NCBI GenBank assembly: GCA_021107605.1
Contig: JAIOSN010000298.1
Location: 1-10,215, forward strand
DNA length: 10,215 nucleotides
Origin: Anaerolineae bacterium
Lineage (GTDB): Bacteria; Chloroflexota; Anaerolineae; B4-G1; SLSP01
Direction of reading: 5' to 3'
Part shown: positions 1-8,500 of the stretch, in pieces
Layout: each line of letters begins with the position of its first letter
Numbering within the stretch: the stretch's first letter is position 1
Program-made: the position numbers and the translations under genes
The notes under the pieces: model-generated
Seen by the model: only the letters and a program-made list of their open reading frames with translations
The model's database searches: none
Told to the model about the DNA's origin: nothing

Positions 1-658
1 CCCGCACCGGAATCTCATATTCAAAATCGCCGGCCCCGATGATGGCGGCGCCTTCCGCCAAATCACGTACCTGACGCAAGACCAAACGCTGCATAAATAT
101 CAACAGCGACCCAATCAGCAGTCCCATCAACGCGGCACTGGCCAGCAGCGGTCCCCACATCAATGCAGGTGGCTCAACCACCGCCACAGTCTCACCAATA
201 ACTACGTATAATGAGTCCTCCCCCAGCAACGGTACTTCCTCAAAGACCAAAAATACCTCACCATAGGGAACTACTTCCCGCTTCAACGGTGAAATTTTAC
301 CCAGATTCGCCAATTCAGGCATCATTATATTTCGTTTGCCCGGCAGAGAATGGTAAAGTACCATCCCGTTCTTCAAAGTCAGCGCCGCGAAGGCCATCTC
401 CGATTGATCTTGAATGCTCTCTCGCAGGTAGGTGTTCAACTCCGGCAAATCCCGGACCGAGGAGATGTAAGGAGAAACCCGGCGCAACGTCTTGGCGAGC
501 TGCGCTGTGATTATCTCCCCCTTGCTCAACCGAATATCACGATACTGTTGTTGATACTGCCTACCCACGAACCAAGAAGTCGGGAGGAGGATCAAGAGAG
601 GTAACAAACCCAGTGCCAACACCAGGCGCCAACGTAAGCTAATTGCTCTGCGAGCCAT
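1..658 (-). CDS. N-terminal part of a two-TM, HAMP-containing membrane sensor, cut by the left edge (gene F)
   Basis: An open frame runs from the ATG at 658 to the left edge with no stop; 219 complete codons are visible. The start is supported by AGGAGG exactly 6 nt upstream and a TGATG one-base overlap with gene E. The protein starts MARRAISLRWRLVLALGLLP: TM1 is about 12-31, an extracytoplasmic region of about 130 residues follows (32-165), TM2 is about 166-189, and then what looks like the first half of a HAMP domain (VLRQVRDLAEGAAIIGAGDF, then the EIP of EYEIPVR, about 193-219). The extracytoplasmic region contains QSEMAFAALTLKNGMVLYHS and YVVIGET, plausible for a single-Cache-type sensor, but I cannot name the family. 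Everything after HAMP is outside the window. This is the best candidate in the operon to carry the missing catalytic domain (histidine kinase or other), which is inference only. Being placed directly after the binding lipoprotein E makes it a possible partner of E. Confidence 0.85.
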   Translation of the reverse strand, partial: MARRAISLRWRLVLALGLLPLLILLPTSWFVGRQYQQQYRDIRLSKGEIITAQLAKTLRRVSPYISSVRDLPELNTYLRESIQDQSEMAFAALTLKNGMVLYHSLPGKRNIMMPELANLGKISPLKREVVPYGEVFLVFEEVPLLGEDSLYVVIGETVAVVEPPALMWGPLLASAALMGLLIGSLLIFMQRLVLRQVRDLAEGAAIIGAGDFEYEIPVR

Positions 659-1740
659 CACCAACCTCCTACGGGTACCGGGAATTGTCGTTCAATGCGC
701 GCCGTGACCACAAACTCCAGTGGAATTTTCAGGTTCCAATACTCGGCGGCCACGGCATTCACGGCCAAGATATTGTTTATAGGTCTGGTCGCCGGAATCT
801 CATCTGGAGAGCGTCCCGCCGCTATCTCCAGAACCATCTCACCCGCCAGCTCTCCCTGTACATAAGCTGAGATAGTCAAGCCTCCAACCGCGCCAGTGCT
901 CACTGTCTGCAACCATAAACCAAAAACGGGGATGGGGGAATTCTTGAGAGTCCAATTAATAACAGATTGTTCTGATATCTGCCCGCCCCAATCATTTTCC
1001 AAGGTCTGGTATTTTAACAAAAGAATAAAATCCATGCCAGCCGCCTCATCCAATACCAGTAGTTGCCACTCCTCCCAATCATTAGTTTCGTAAGTCACCA
1101 CCCGCCGCAAATTCAGCTCCTCATCTGCAACCAACTCGGCTGCGATCGCCGTAGCACCGGTCGTAGCCGGCAAAGATTCGTCACCTAAGATCAAGAGGTC
1201 TTTCTGTGCCGTAAATCTCTGGGCCATCCGTATGGTTTCTACGGGATAAGGGTGTTCCAAAACTCCGGTGACGTTGGGCCGCACCAAATCATATTCATGC
1301 GGGATGCCGGCCAGTCCACAAAAAACGAAGGGCAGCGTGGTATCAGGATAGAGCGGGATCACCGTGCGCGCTGCTTCATCATCGAGCACCACCACCAGAT
1401 CAGGCCCAAATTCCCGGATTGCCCCCACGGCAACGTTCACCTGCTCCGGGAACGACTTGCTCAACGACGGTTCCACATCCAATGCCAGCTCCTCCAATTC
1501 CAAGGTGGCGCGCGAAACATCATAGCCTCCCTGCGCCAGAGAGCTCAAAATACCCGCCCGCATCCGGTTGGAAGATAGGTCCTTCATCCCATAGCTGCGG
1601 AGCAAGAATAGTCGCAAGGGCTGAACAGGAGCGGAGAGTGTAGGAGTTGGAGTCGGAGAAGGAAGAGACGGTTCTCCAACACACGCCGCCAGCAAAAAAC
1701 TAACGACCAGTATCAAGAGAAGATAAAAACTACTTCTCAT
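658..1740 (-). CDS. ABC_sub_bind-like (PF04392) substrate-binding lipoprotein (gene E)
   Basis: A 360-residue exported lipoprotein. Residues 1-20 form a type II signal peptide (basic start, long hydrophobic core, lipobox LAAC with Cys20 as the lipidated residue). A Pro/Thr/Ser-rich linker (about 22-41) follows, then a two-lobed binding-protein fold. Supporting motifs are FGPDLVVVLDDEAARTVIPL (111-130), PFVFCGLAG (137-145) and PNVTGVLEHPYPVETI (156-170). Together these recall PF04392 proteins, especially those attached to sensor kinases (recall, not searched). No permease or ATPase gene is visible beside it; it lies between two membrane sensors, so it may present a ligand to gene D or F rather than feed a transporter (inference). 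I chose the ATG at 1740, which starts directly with the signal peptide. An upstream start at 1815 adds 25 residues that would bury the signal sequence. The start overlaps D by 11 nt with only a weak AGGTG 6 nt upstream, so translation probably depends on D. The stop overlaps F by one base. Confidence 0.88.
   Translation of the reverse strand: MRSSFYLLLILVVSFLLAACVGEPSLPSPTPTPTLSAPVQPLRLFLLRSYGMKDLSSNRMRAGILSSLAQGGYDVSRATLELEELALDVEPSLSKSFPEQVNVAVGAIREFGPDLVVVLDDEAARTVIPLYPDTTLPFVFCGLAGIPHEYDLVRPNVTGVLEHPYPVETIRMAQRFTAQKDLLILGDESLPATTGATAIAAELVADEELNLRRVVTYETNDWEEWQLLVLDEAAGMDFILLLKYQTLENDWGGQISEQSVINWTLKNSPIPVFGLWLQTVSTGAVGGLTISAYVQGELAGEMVLEIAAGRSPDEIPATRPINNILAVNAVAAEYWNLKIPLEFVVTARIERQFPVPVGGW
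665..670 (-). promoter_or_regulatory. Shine-Dalgarno of gene F
   Basis: AGGAGG, encoded by the C-terminal Gly-Gly codons of gene E, 6 nt upstream of the ATG at 658. It is the main evidence that the open frame running to the left edge is a real gene. Confidence 0.8.
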
Positions 1741-4195
1741 CGGCAGCACCTGGGGGCAGATTGACCAATTGCAGACGCACTCGGTCCACCTGCAATGACC
1801 GCCCCAGCTCCTCAACCGCGCTGCGCAAGATCGCCTCCACCTGCACGGAGTCGCGCACGCGGCTCACAATCTCACTACGTGCCCGTTCTCGTGAGGCCCG
1901 CAACCGGGTGCCTTCTAAGAGACGGGCATTGTCCAAGGCCAACGCCAGTTGCGCTACCACGTCCGCTACTAACCGCTGGGACTCCCGAGACCAGGGATGT
2001 CTAGCCGTGAAGGTCAGCACTCCCAACGTCTGTTGTTGCATGCGGATAGGCGCCAAAAGAAAATGCCGGTCGTCAACCCGTCGCACTTGCACTTCCGTCA
2101 ATTCACCCTGCACGAACGGGAGCAGAGACTGCGCACCGGGCGCCCCTTCCTCAACTGTCACCCGATCATAAGTATAGGTCACCTCTCGCTGGCGGCGGGC
2201 CAAGATGCGGTACCAACCGCTAATGGCCTCCTGCTCCTGGTAACGCTTCAATCGCTCCACCGTCTTTCCGGTCTCGCCCATAAGTTGGGCTTTCTCTATC
2301 GAAATCGCCAGACCATCAGTCAGAACACGCAACGCATCCGCATCCTCTGCAGAGAAAGCCCTCTCCTTCACACTCTGCAAATCCAATGCCCCGATCAGCT
2401 CCCCATGTGTAAGCAGCGGCAGAGCCAACTCCGAGCGGGTTTGGGGTAACTCCGGGCTATCAAACCGGACAGCATCTTCTCCCACATCCAGCGCAATGCG
2501 CGGTCGCGCCGTGGAAGAAACATAACCGATAATGCTCTCCCCGCCAATCCGCAGCTTATAACCCCCTCTCCGTAACTGTCCGTCCCCTTCAGAAGAAGCC
2601 GCTCGCAAGAGCATCCAAGCACCGGTATCATCCTGCAGGAAAATCCCGACATGATAAACCTCAAACCGCTCTGAGATAAAATCAACGGCGGTATCCAACA
2701 CCTCTTGCATCTCTCCGCAGCCTACCAGGGCTTGGGAGAGCTCCGCGATAGCATGGAACTGCGCGGTCCGTTCCTCCAACTTGCGGGTCCGTTCCGCCAC
2801 CTGCTCTTCTAACGTATTCATCGTCTCTTGAACATACATCCGCATGGTATCCAAGGTTTGGGCCAAACGGTTTATCTCCGCACTCCGCGTCTCCGGCAGA
2901 GAGATATCCCAATCCCCCATCTCGAATTTCCGCACGACGGCCACGATTTCTTCTAGTGGTGCAGTGAGGCGATTGATAATAAAAGAACCGGCGAGGAGAA
3001 TAAAGAGTAAAACCCCGCCCCCAAACGGTAGGATATTAAAGAGCGTCAGGTTACGAACCAATTCTTCCATTTCCTCCTGCAGAATCCTGCCAACTGCCAG
3101 GGATTGTGATTCCACAATATTCGCCAGACTCCAACCGGTATTATTCTCCAGGGGAGCATAAGCCACCAGCAACTCCCGCCCCCCCGCCTGCACGGCAGTA
3201 TAGCCTACTTCTCCAGCGACCATCGCCTTGAGCAACGGCGCGAATTCCGTCTCAGTGGTACGCAGATCAATGCGCGCTTCAGCTGCTGAAGGAACGTGGC
3301 CTAAAATATCTTGATACCCCTGTTCTGATAAGACTACGGGGCGCCCTTGCTCATCCAAGAGCAGCGCGTAACCGGCCTCTGAGTCTCCGCGCACCAAGTG
3401 TTCGCCAATTTGCGTCAATAACAGATCAATGCCCACCGCTCCGACAAATTTATTCTCGTCCACATACACCGGAGCAGAGGCCGTGACCAACAATCCCTTG
3501 CCAGTGGCGTCAGTATAAACGTCCGTCCATTGTACCTCGCGGGCAGGATTCTCGGTGGGAATGGAGCCATAATACCAGGGACGTTGCTTTACATCGAAAT
3601 CCGGTGGGAGTAAGGTCCCCAAGTTGATATTAGGGTAATAACGCGTAACGTCGCGCTCCGTTACAATGAAAATCGCCACCATTTCGGGGTTACTTTTGCT
3701 AATAGCCGCAAAGAGCGGATCGAGATAGGCCGTGCGCCGCAGCTCATCCATGACTGCCGCATCTATCTCCACAAAATTGGGGAGATAAACACTGCTCACG
3801 CCATCGGCGCCGTTGATATATTGTCCCTCCGCGCCAAAAAACATCTGCTCTTCTGGGTCCCAGTAGGCGCCCGCCGCGAAGTCACTCTCTGTTGCAAAGA
3901 AACTCGCCGTGTAGAAGGACAACTCCACGACATCGTGCTCTACCCGGCGTAATACTTGCTCCATATGCAGAATCTCATGGGAGTTCACCTGGCGTAGATA
4001 CTGGGCTATCTGCGCGTCCAATTTGTCTCCGCTGATAGCTTGCGCCCTCTCACCAACAAAAATGACAGTCCGCATACTCAGATAACCTAGCGAGAACACG
4101 GTGCTGGTAGTGAGAATGACTAACAGCGCCAGCACTCGCAAACGGGTGCTCTGCGAGAAACGCGCCCAAAGGCCACGAGTATGGTTAGTCGCCAT
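1730..4195 (-). CDS. Membrane sensor: dCache - HAMP - GAF - GAF-like, no output domain (gene D)
   Basis: An 821-residue transmembrane receptor. TM1 is at about 20-42 and TM2 at about 384-407. Between them lie about 340 extracytoplasmic residues with double-Cache features: RPWYYG (205-210), TDVYTDATGKGLLVTASAPV (224-243) and VGAVGIDLLL (251-260). F200, R205, W207, Y208, Y227 and D257 resemble the amino-acid-binding motif described for dCache_1 domains, with Phe in the first Tyr position (from memory). After TM2 come HAMP (about 404-458), a coiled coil (VAERTRKLEERTAQF), a canonical GAF (about 483-640, PRIALDVGEDAVRFDS), a degenerate GAF-like unit (about 645-760) and the shared tail (about 762-821, EIVSRVRDSVQVEAILRSAV). 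A receptor of this shape normally continues into a kinase, cyclase or MCP domain; here it stops. The start lies 4 nt after the stop of C, with AGGAGG 9 nt upstream. The 3' end overlaps gene E by 11 nt. It probably senses a small extracellular ligand, perhaps an amino acid, and passes the signal to another protein. Confidence 0.92.
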   Translation of the reverse strand: MATNHTRGLWARFSQSTRLRVLALLVILTTSTVFSLGYLSMRTVIFVGERAQAISGDKLDAQIAQYLRQVNSHEILHMEQVLRRVEHDVVELSFYTASFFATESDFAAGAYWDPEEQMFFGAEGQYINGADGVSSVYLPNFVEIDAAVMDELRRTAYLDPLFAAISKSNPEMVAIFIVTERDVTRYYPNINLGTLLPPDFDVKQRPWYYGSIPTENPAREVQWTDVYTDATGKGLLVTASAPVYVDENKFVGAVGIDLLLTQIGEHLVRGDSEAGYALLLDEQGRPVVLSEQGYQDILGHVPSAAEARIDLRTTETEFAPLLKAMVAGEVGYTAVQAGGRELLVAYAPLENNTGWSLANIVESQSLAVGRILQEEMEELVRNLTLFNILPFGGGVLLFILLAGSFIINRLTAPLEEIVAVVRKFEMGDWDISLPETRSAEINRLAQTLDTMRMYVQETMNTLEEQVAERTRKLEERTAQFHAIAELSQALVGCGEMQEVLDTAVDFISERFEVYHVGIFLQDDTGAWMLLRAASSEGDGQLRRGGYKLRIGGESIIGYVSSTARPRIALDVGEDAVRFDSPELPQTRSELALPLLTHGELIGALDLQSVKERAFSAEDADALRVLTDGLAISIEKAQLMGETGKTVERLKRYQEQEAISGWYRILARRQREVTYTYDRVTVEEGAPGAQSLLPFVQGELTEVQVRRVDDRHFLLAPIRMQQQTLGVLTFTARHPWSRESQRLVADVVAQLALALDNARLLEGTRLRASRERARSEIVSRVRDSVQVEAILRSAVEELGRSLQVDRVRLQLVNLPPGAADEK

Positions 4196-4199
4196 CTAT

Positions 4200-5594
4200 C
4201 TATTCCTCCTCCCTCACAGTCGTCAAACTCAACCGCGCTGTAGCCTGCTCCGCGTTTAACGCCTGCCCCAACTCCTTGATTGCCTGCTCCAAGATATCCT
4301 CGATCTCAACCTGGGAACGAATACGCGCGGTGATTTCGCCAACCTGTTGCTCGTAGGCGGCGCGGCGACGGGTTTCCTCGATCAAGCGAGCATTTTCTAA
4401 TGCCAGCCCGGCCTGCATAACCACTGCTTCCACCAAAGCCACCTCATCAGGATGCCAGGGCCGTTCTCCAGAAGCGCGTACCAAGCTTATCGAAGCCAGC
4501 GTTTGCTCACGCCACGGGATATCCACCGCCAAACGGTGCTCATCCTCGGTCTCTGCCGCCAACTGGGAATCTAACGTGGAGGCATCTTCTACCGCCACTC
4601 CGCTGTAACGGTAAGCCAGCCGTTGACCGGCGAGACGCTCTTGCCAGAGACTGCGCGTCTCCTCGCCATGCAGCTGTCGCATCTCACGCAACGAACGCTG
4701 GCTCTCGGCAAACAAGCGCGCGTTATTGATCGCCATCGCCACCTGATCCGCCATACTTTGCAACAGCAAGGTATCCTCTGCATCAAAAGCTCCCGGCTCC
4801 ACCGATTGCACGTCCAGAACGCCTATCGTCTCATTATGCACCAGCAACGGCAACCCCATCTCCGAGCGGGTCTCCGGCAGATCTGGATTATCAAACCAGA
4901 CCGCATCCGCACCCACATCTAAAGCGATCCGGGGTTCCCCTAGGGCCAAGACCGAGCCGACAATTCCCACCCCCCGCGCCAGACGATGCCCCCGCTCCAA
5001 CATCCGCTGACCGCCGGCTGAAGAAGCGGCCCGCAATACCACAAATTTACCCGTTTGATCCGTCAGAAAAAGTCCGGCATGGTAGAAACCAAAGAGCTCC
5101 GAAATACGCTGGACGGTGATAGCTAAAAGCTCATCCATATCACGCTGCCGCGTCGCCTCCCGCGTCACCAATGTAACGGCCTCCAATTGCTGTGAACGCA
5201 ACGCCAGATCGCGAGTACGTTCCATGACCCGCTCCTCCAATACCTCCTGCGTTTTTTCCAGTGCCACATTGGCAGCACGTAACTCGTCTTCAATTTTTTG
5301 TCGCCGAGAAGCATTGAAGAGCTGCACCACGACCGCGGCCACCAAGACCAGCAAGACCACCCCACTCACCACGATTGCAATTTGATATTGCTCAAACCCA
5401 TAGGGCGGGCGATTATAGACTACGCTCCCCTCCGGCAAGAACGCTTGAGCATCAGCTGCCGGCGCCACCAGCAACATGAGCAAGAGTCCCCTCCCCCCCC
5501 AAACGGTGCGGACCGCTTGAGCCGCTGGGTTGAGATATCCGACCATCTTGCGCTCCCACCTTAGACCGCTGCTTGCTTCACTCTTGCTGGTCAT
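4200..5594 (-). CDS. Membrane-anchored GAF protein with signal-peptide-like N-terminus (gene C)
   Basis: A 464-residue protein. The N-terminus holds a hydrophobic stretch (about 36-48, RGLLLMLLVAPAADAQA) ending in an Ala-Gln-Ala that fits signal peptidase I cleavage near residue 51. About 20 exposed residues follow, then a strong TM helix (about 72-93). A coiled-coil linker (about 98-140, VMERTRDLALRSQQLEAV) leads to a canonical GAF (about 140-297, FGFYHAGLF, EPRIALDVGADAVWFDN, IGVLDVQS), a degenerate GAF-like unit (about 300-408, ending AGLALENARLIEE) and the shared C-terminal tail (about 410-464). There is no HAMP and no output domain. The exposed part is too small for a normal sensor domain, so the GAF is probably just tethered to the membrane. 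The ATG at 5594 has GAGGAG 6 nt upstream; an alternative ATG at 5546 (residue 17) has a GGGAG 6 nt upstream and would give a more typical signal-peptide length. A G8 tract lies in the signal region. Domain layout resembles the cytoplasmic part of gene D, suggesting duplication. Confidence 0.9.
   Translation of the reverse strand: MTSKSEASSGLRWERKMVGYLNPAAQAVRTVWGGRGLLLMLLVAPAADAQAFLPEGSVVYNRPPYGFEQYQIAIVVSGVVLLVLVAAVVVQLFNASRRQKIEDELRAANVALEKTQEVLEERVMERTRDLALRSQQLEAVTLVTREATRQRDMDELLAITVQRISELFGFYHAGLFLTDQTGKFVVLRAASSAGGQRMLERGHRLARGVGIVGSVLALGEPRIALDVGADAVWFDNPDLPETRSEMGLPLLVHNETIGVLDVQSVEPGAFDAEDTLLLQSMADQVAMAINNARLFAESQRSLREMRQLHGEETRSLWQERLAGQRLAYRYSGVAVEDASTLDSQLAAETEDEHRLAVDIPWREQTLASISLVRASGERPWHPDEVALVEAVVMQAGLALENARLIEETRRRAAYEQQVGEITARIRSQVEIEDILEQAIKELGQALNAEQATARLSLTTVREEE
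4205..4210 (-). promoter_or_regulatory. Shine-Dalgarno of gene D
   Basis: AGGAGG formed by the Glu codons at the end of gene C, 9 nt upstream of the ATG at 4195. The ribosome terminating on C would stop almost on top of the start of D. Confidence 0.7.
5493..5500 (-). other. G8 homopolymer tract in the signal region of gene C
   Basis: Eight C on the plus strand (G8 in the coding sense), encoding part of Val-Trp-Gly-Gly-Arg-Gly just before the hydrophobic core of the signal sequence. Runs of this length can slip in replication or be miscalled in sequencing. In the window as given the frame is intact. Confidence 0.6.
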
Positions 5595-8500
5595 CCGTCT
5601 CTCCTCGCATCACGATCGTCCCGGTCGCCCCCAACGTCTGGCCCAGCTCTTGGACCGTGCGCTGTAACACCGTCTCCACATCCGATGAGGCTCGCAGGCG
5701 AGATGAAATCTCACCAATCAACCGCTCGCGGGCTGCCCGGCGCTGGCTATCCTCCAATAGACGGGCGTTCTCTAGCGCCAAACCCAGCTGCACGCTCACT
5801 GCGCGGATAAGTACGCGTTCATCCGCGCTCCACTCGCGGCCTTCGTTTTCCAAACCCAACGCGCCGATCACCTCATCGTGTAAGATGATGGGCGCGACCA
5901 GAGAGGAGCGCGGCTCATCATCTTCCCCCAATTGCACGATAGTAGCCCGCTCTCGCATGGCCCGCTCCACCGCCGGCGGGAACTCCCCAGCGCGGGCAGA
6001 AGTGGTTCCCTGCTGGGTACGCTCGTAAGACGGCAGCCCTTGCAGCGAGAAAAACTCCGTCCACTGCTCGCGCACATAGAGACGGTGAGTAACCTCTACC
6101 TCCGCCAACGCCTCTTCTGTCTGCGCCAGAAGCCGGAGGTTCGCTACAGCTGGAACGCAAAGAGTGATCAAGGAACGGTAGAGCTCTTGCTCTTCCGCAC
6201 TCAACTCATGTGGTTCCAGCCAACTAAAAGCCAAGAAACCTAACCACTGCTCCGCCTGTTTGAGCGGCAAGATCGCCTGCGCCCTAAATCCCAACTGCCG
6301 TAGCGGCTCTCGCGAGAGCTCATCCAACCGGGCATCATGCTCTAGGTCAGCAATAAAGAAAACTTCATCTGGCTTACCCAGCCATAACTTCGCGAAGGGG
6401 GTAGCGGAGAGACGTCGCCGGCTGCCTACCGGCAACGCAGGCTCCCCTTCCCGCCGCCAAACCGCCACCAGTTCCAACCACGTTGGCTCGCCCGCCTCGT
6501 TCAGGTCAATGTAGAAGAGCTTGACCTCAACCGCCCCACTCTCTCTGGCCGGACGCCGCAACACCTGGAGCACCCCCTCCGCATCCGCAGCCACGGTTAA
6601 GTCACGGCTAAGATTGTAAAGCCGGTCAGTCGCTATCCGGGCGCGCTGGCTCTCCTCGAAAAGACGTGCGCCCTCCAATGCCTGCGCCACCTCTCTGGAT
6701 ACGGAATCTATCAAATCCAATTCATCCACGGTGAGCGGCGCAGTCGGATCTTCGTAAACTCCTAACGCGCCCAATAATTCACCCCGGACTGCCAACGGCG
6801 CGACAACCGCCGGTTGCTCCTCAGAAACCGCTCTGGTCAATTCACCTTGCTCTGCCACTCGCCTGATCTCCTCATTCCAGAGCTCAGAAGCCGGCGAAAG
6901 ATCAGTGTGGTCGAAGAGATAGCCGCGCACGGGGGATTCTTGCCGCAGAGCTTCCCAGCCCTCACGGCCCATGTCGCTCGTAAGCCGCTCCAACTCCTGC
7001 AAGTTCTCCTCCATCTCCCGCCGCAGTCGAGTGTTCTGGATAGCTACCGCGATCTGCCCACAGAGACCCACCAACAAAATCTGATCGTCCTGCGACAAGG
7101 CTCCAGCGGTATCACTCTGTACATCCAAGACCCCCAACACCTCTGTGCGCCATTTGATGGGTACAGCCAGCTCCCCTTTAGTCTCCGGCAAATTGGGATG
7201 TGGCACCCAGCTATCCTCCTGGGTAACGTCAGCTGCCAGCACCGGCTCCCCGGTAGCCGCGGCAGCGCCCACGACTCCTCGGCCATAAGGGAGACTGTTT
7301 CCAGCTGCCACCATCTCTTCTCCGGCCGTGCCATACCCGGCCACCAGCACCATCGCATCCCGAGCCAGTGCATGGCGAAAGATTTGCGCGTGATAATAAC
7401 CAAAACGTTCTTTAACCAGAGTCACCACCCGCTGAAGGAGCACCGTTAAATTGGTCAAGGCGGCAATCTCCTGAGAGACCTCAGTGCTAAGTTGCATCTG
7501 GTGAGCGCGACGCTTCAAAGTCACTTGGATCTGCTCCTCCAACGCTTTGCGCGCGCTGACATCCCTTTGCACCGCGACAAACTGTTCAGTTTGCCCCGCC
7601 GCATCGCAGATCGGAGAGATGGTCAAGAACGCTTCATAGTAAGTGCCATCCTTACGCTGGTTAGTCATCTCACCTTGCCAGGGCTGACCAGAAATGATGC
7701 TCTGCCACATCCCGTCGTAGAGCTCATCGCTCTGCTCTCCGCTCTTGAGCATCCGTGGGTTTTTCCCCAGTACCTCGGCCTGTTTATAGCCCGTCAGCTT
7801 CTCGAATGCCGCATTGACAAACTGGATCGCCCCCTGGGCATCGGTGATCACGACCGCATCATAGATGGCCTCCACAGCTCGCGCCAACTGACGGCGCTCC
7901 TGCTCCAGCTCTCGGCGCGCGGTGATATCCTGGATGATTCCTTCCAAACATTGACTCCCACTCTTCTCATCATTAACTAACCGCGCCGTGATAGCGATGG
8001 CGATAATCCGACCATCCGGACGACGAATACTAGTCTCAAAATCAGTGACCGTTCCCTCTTGCAACAAAGCTAAGAGTTGCTCTCGCTCCGCCGGATCAAC
8101 GTACAAGGAAGCCACTCCCACCGCGTTGATAGCTGCCAGCGAATCATAGCCGGTGATTTCCAAAAAGGCGGGATTCCCTTCTTCTACTTGCCCATCCGGA
8201 GTGGTGCGGAAGAGGCCCACCGGAGAACGTGAGACCAAACGTTGGTACTGACTCTCCGAGCTCTGTAACTGTTGAGCAACGCTCTGCATCACAATTCTCT
8301 GTGCTCTAGAGAACGTAGCCCAGAGAAATTTAGCCGCAGCTAGCTCCTCCACTAAAGGGGAGAGTATTTGTTCCAATACAGTCAAGCCCTCTACCAGGAC
8401 TTCAACGGCAAAGCCCTCCTCCAACCGCTCGGCCAACCGCTCCTGGATGTACTGGTGGAATTCTGTGGGCGCACCTGCTTCCAAACAAGTTGCCAGCAGT

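Noticed and set aside
1741..1815. Upstream extension of gene E to a start at 1815
   Set aside because: The extra 25 residues would place a Cys/Trp-rich segment before a perfect lipoprotein signal peptide and would overlap D by 86 nt. The ATG at 1740 fits the signal peptide.
3179..3185. G7 tract in gene D as a second slippage site
   Set aside because: It encodes an ordinary Ala-Gly-Gly-Arg loop and is of a length common in GC-rich genes. There is no further sign of instability.
6814..7449. 211-codon open frame on the plus strand
   Set aside because: Fully antisense to the PAS/GAF coding region of gene B. Its product has no recognisable domain and is rich in Leu, Gln, His and Ser, as expected from the complement of GC-rich coding DNA.
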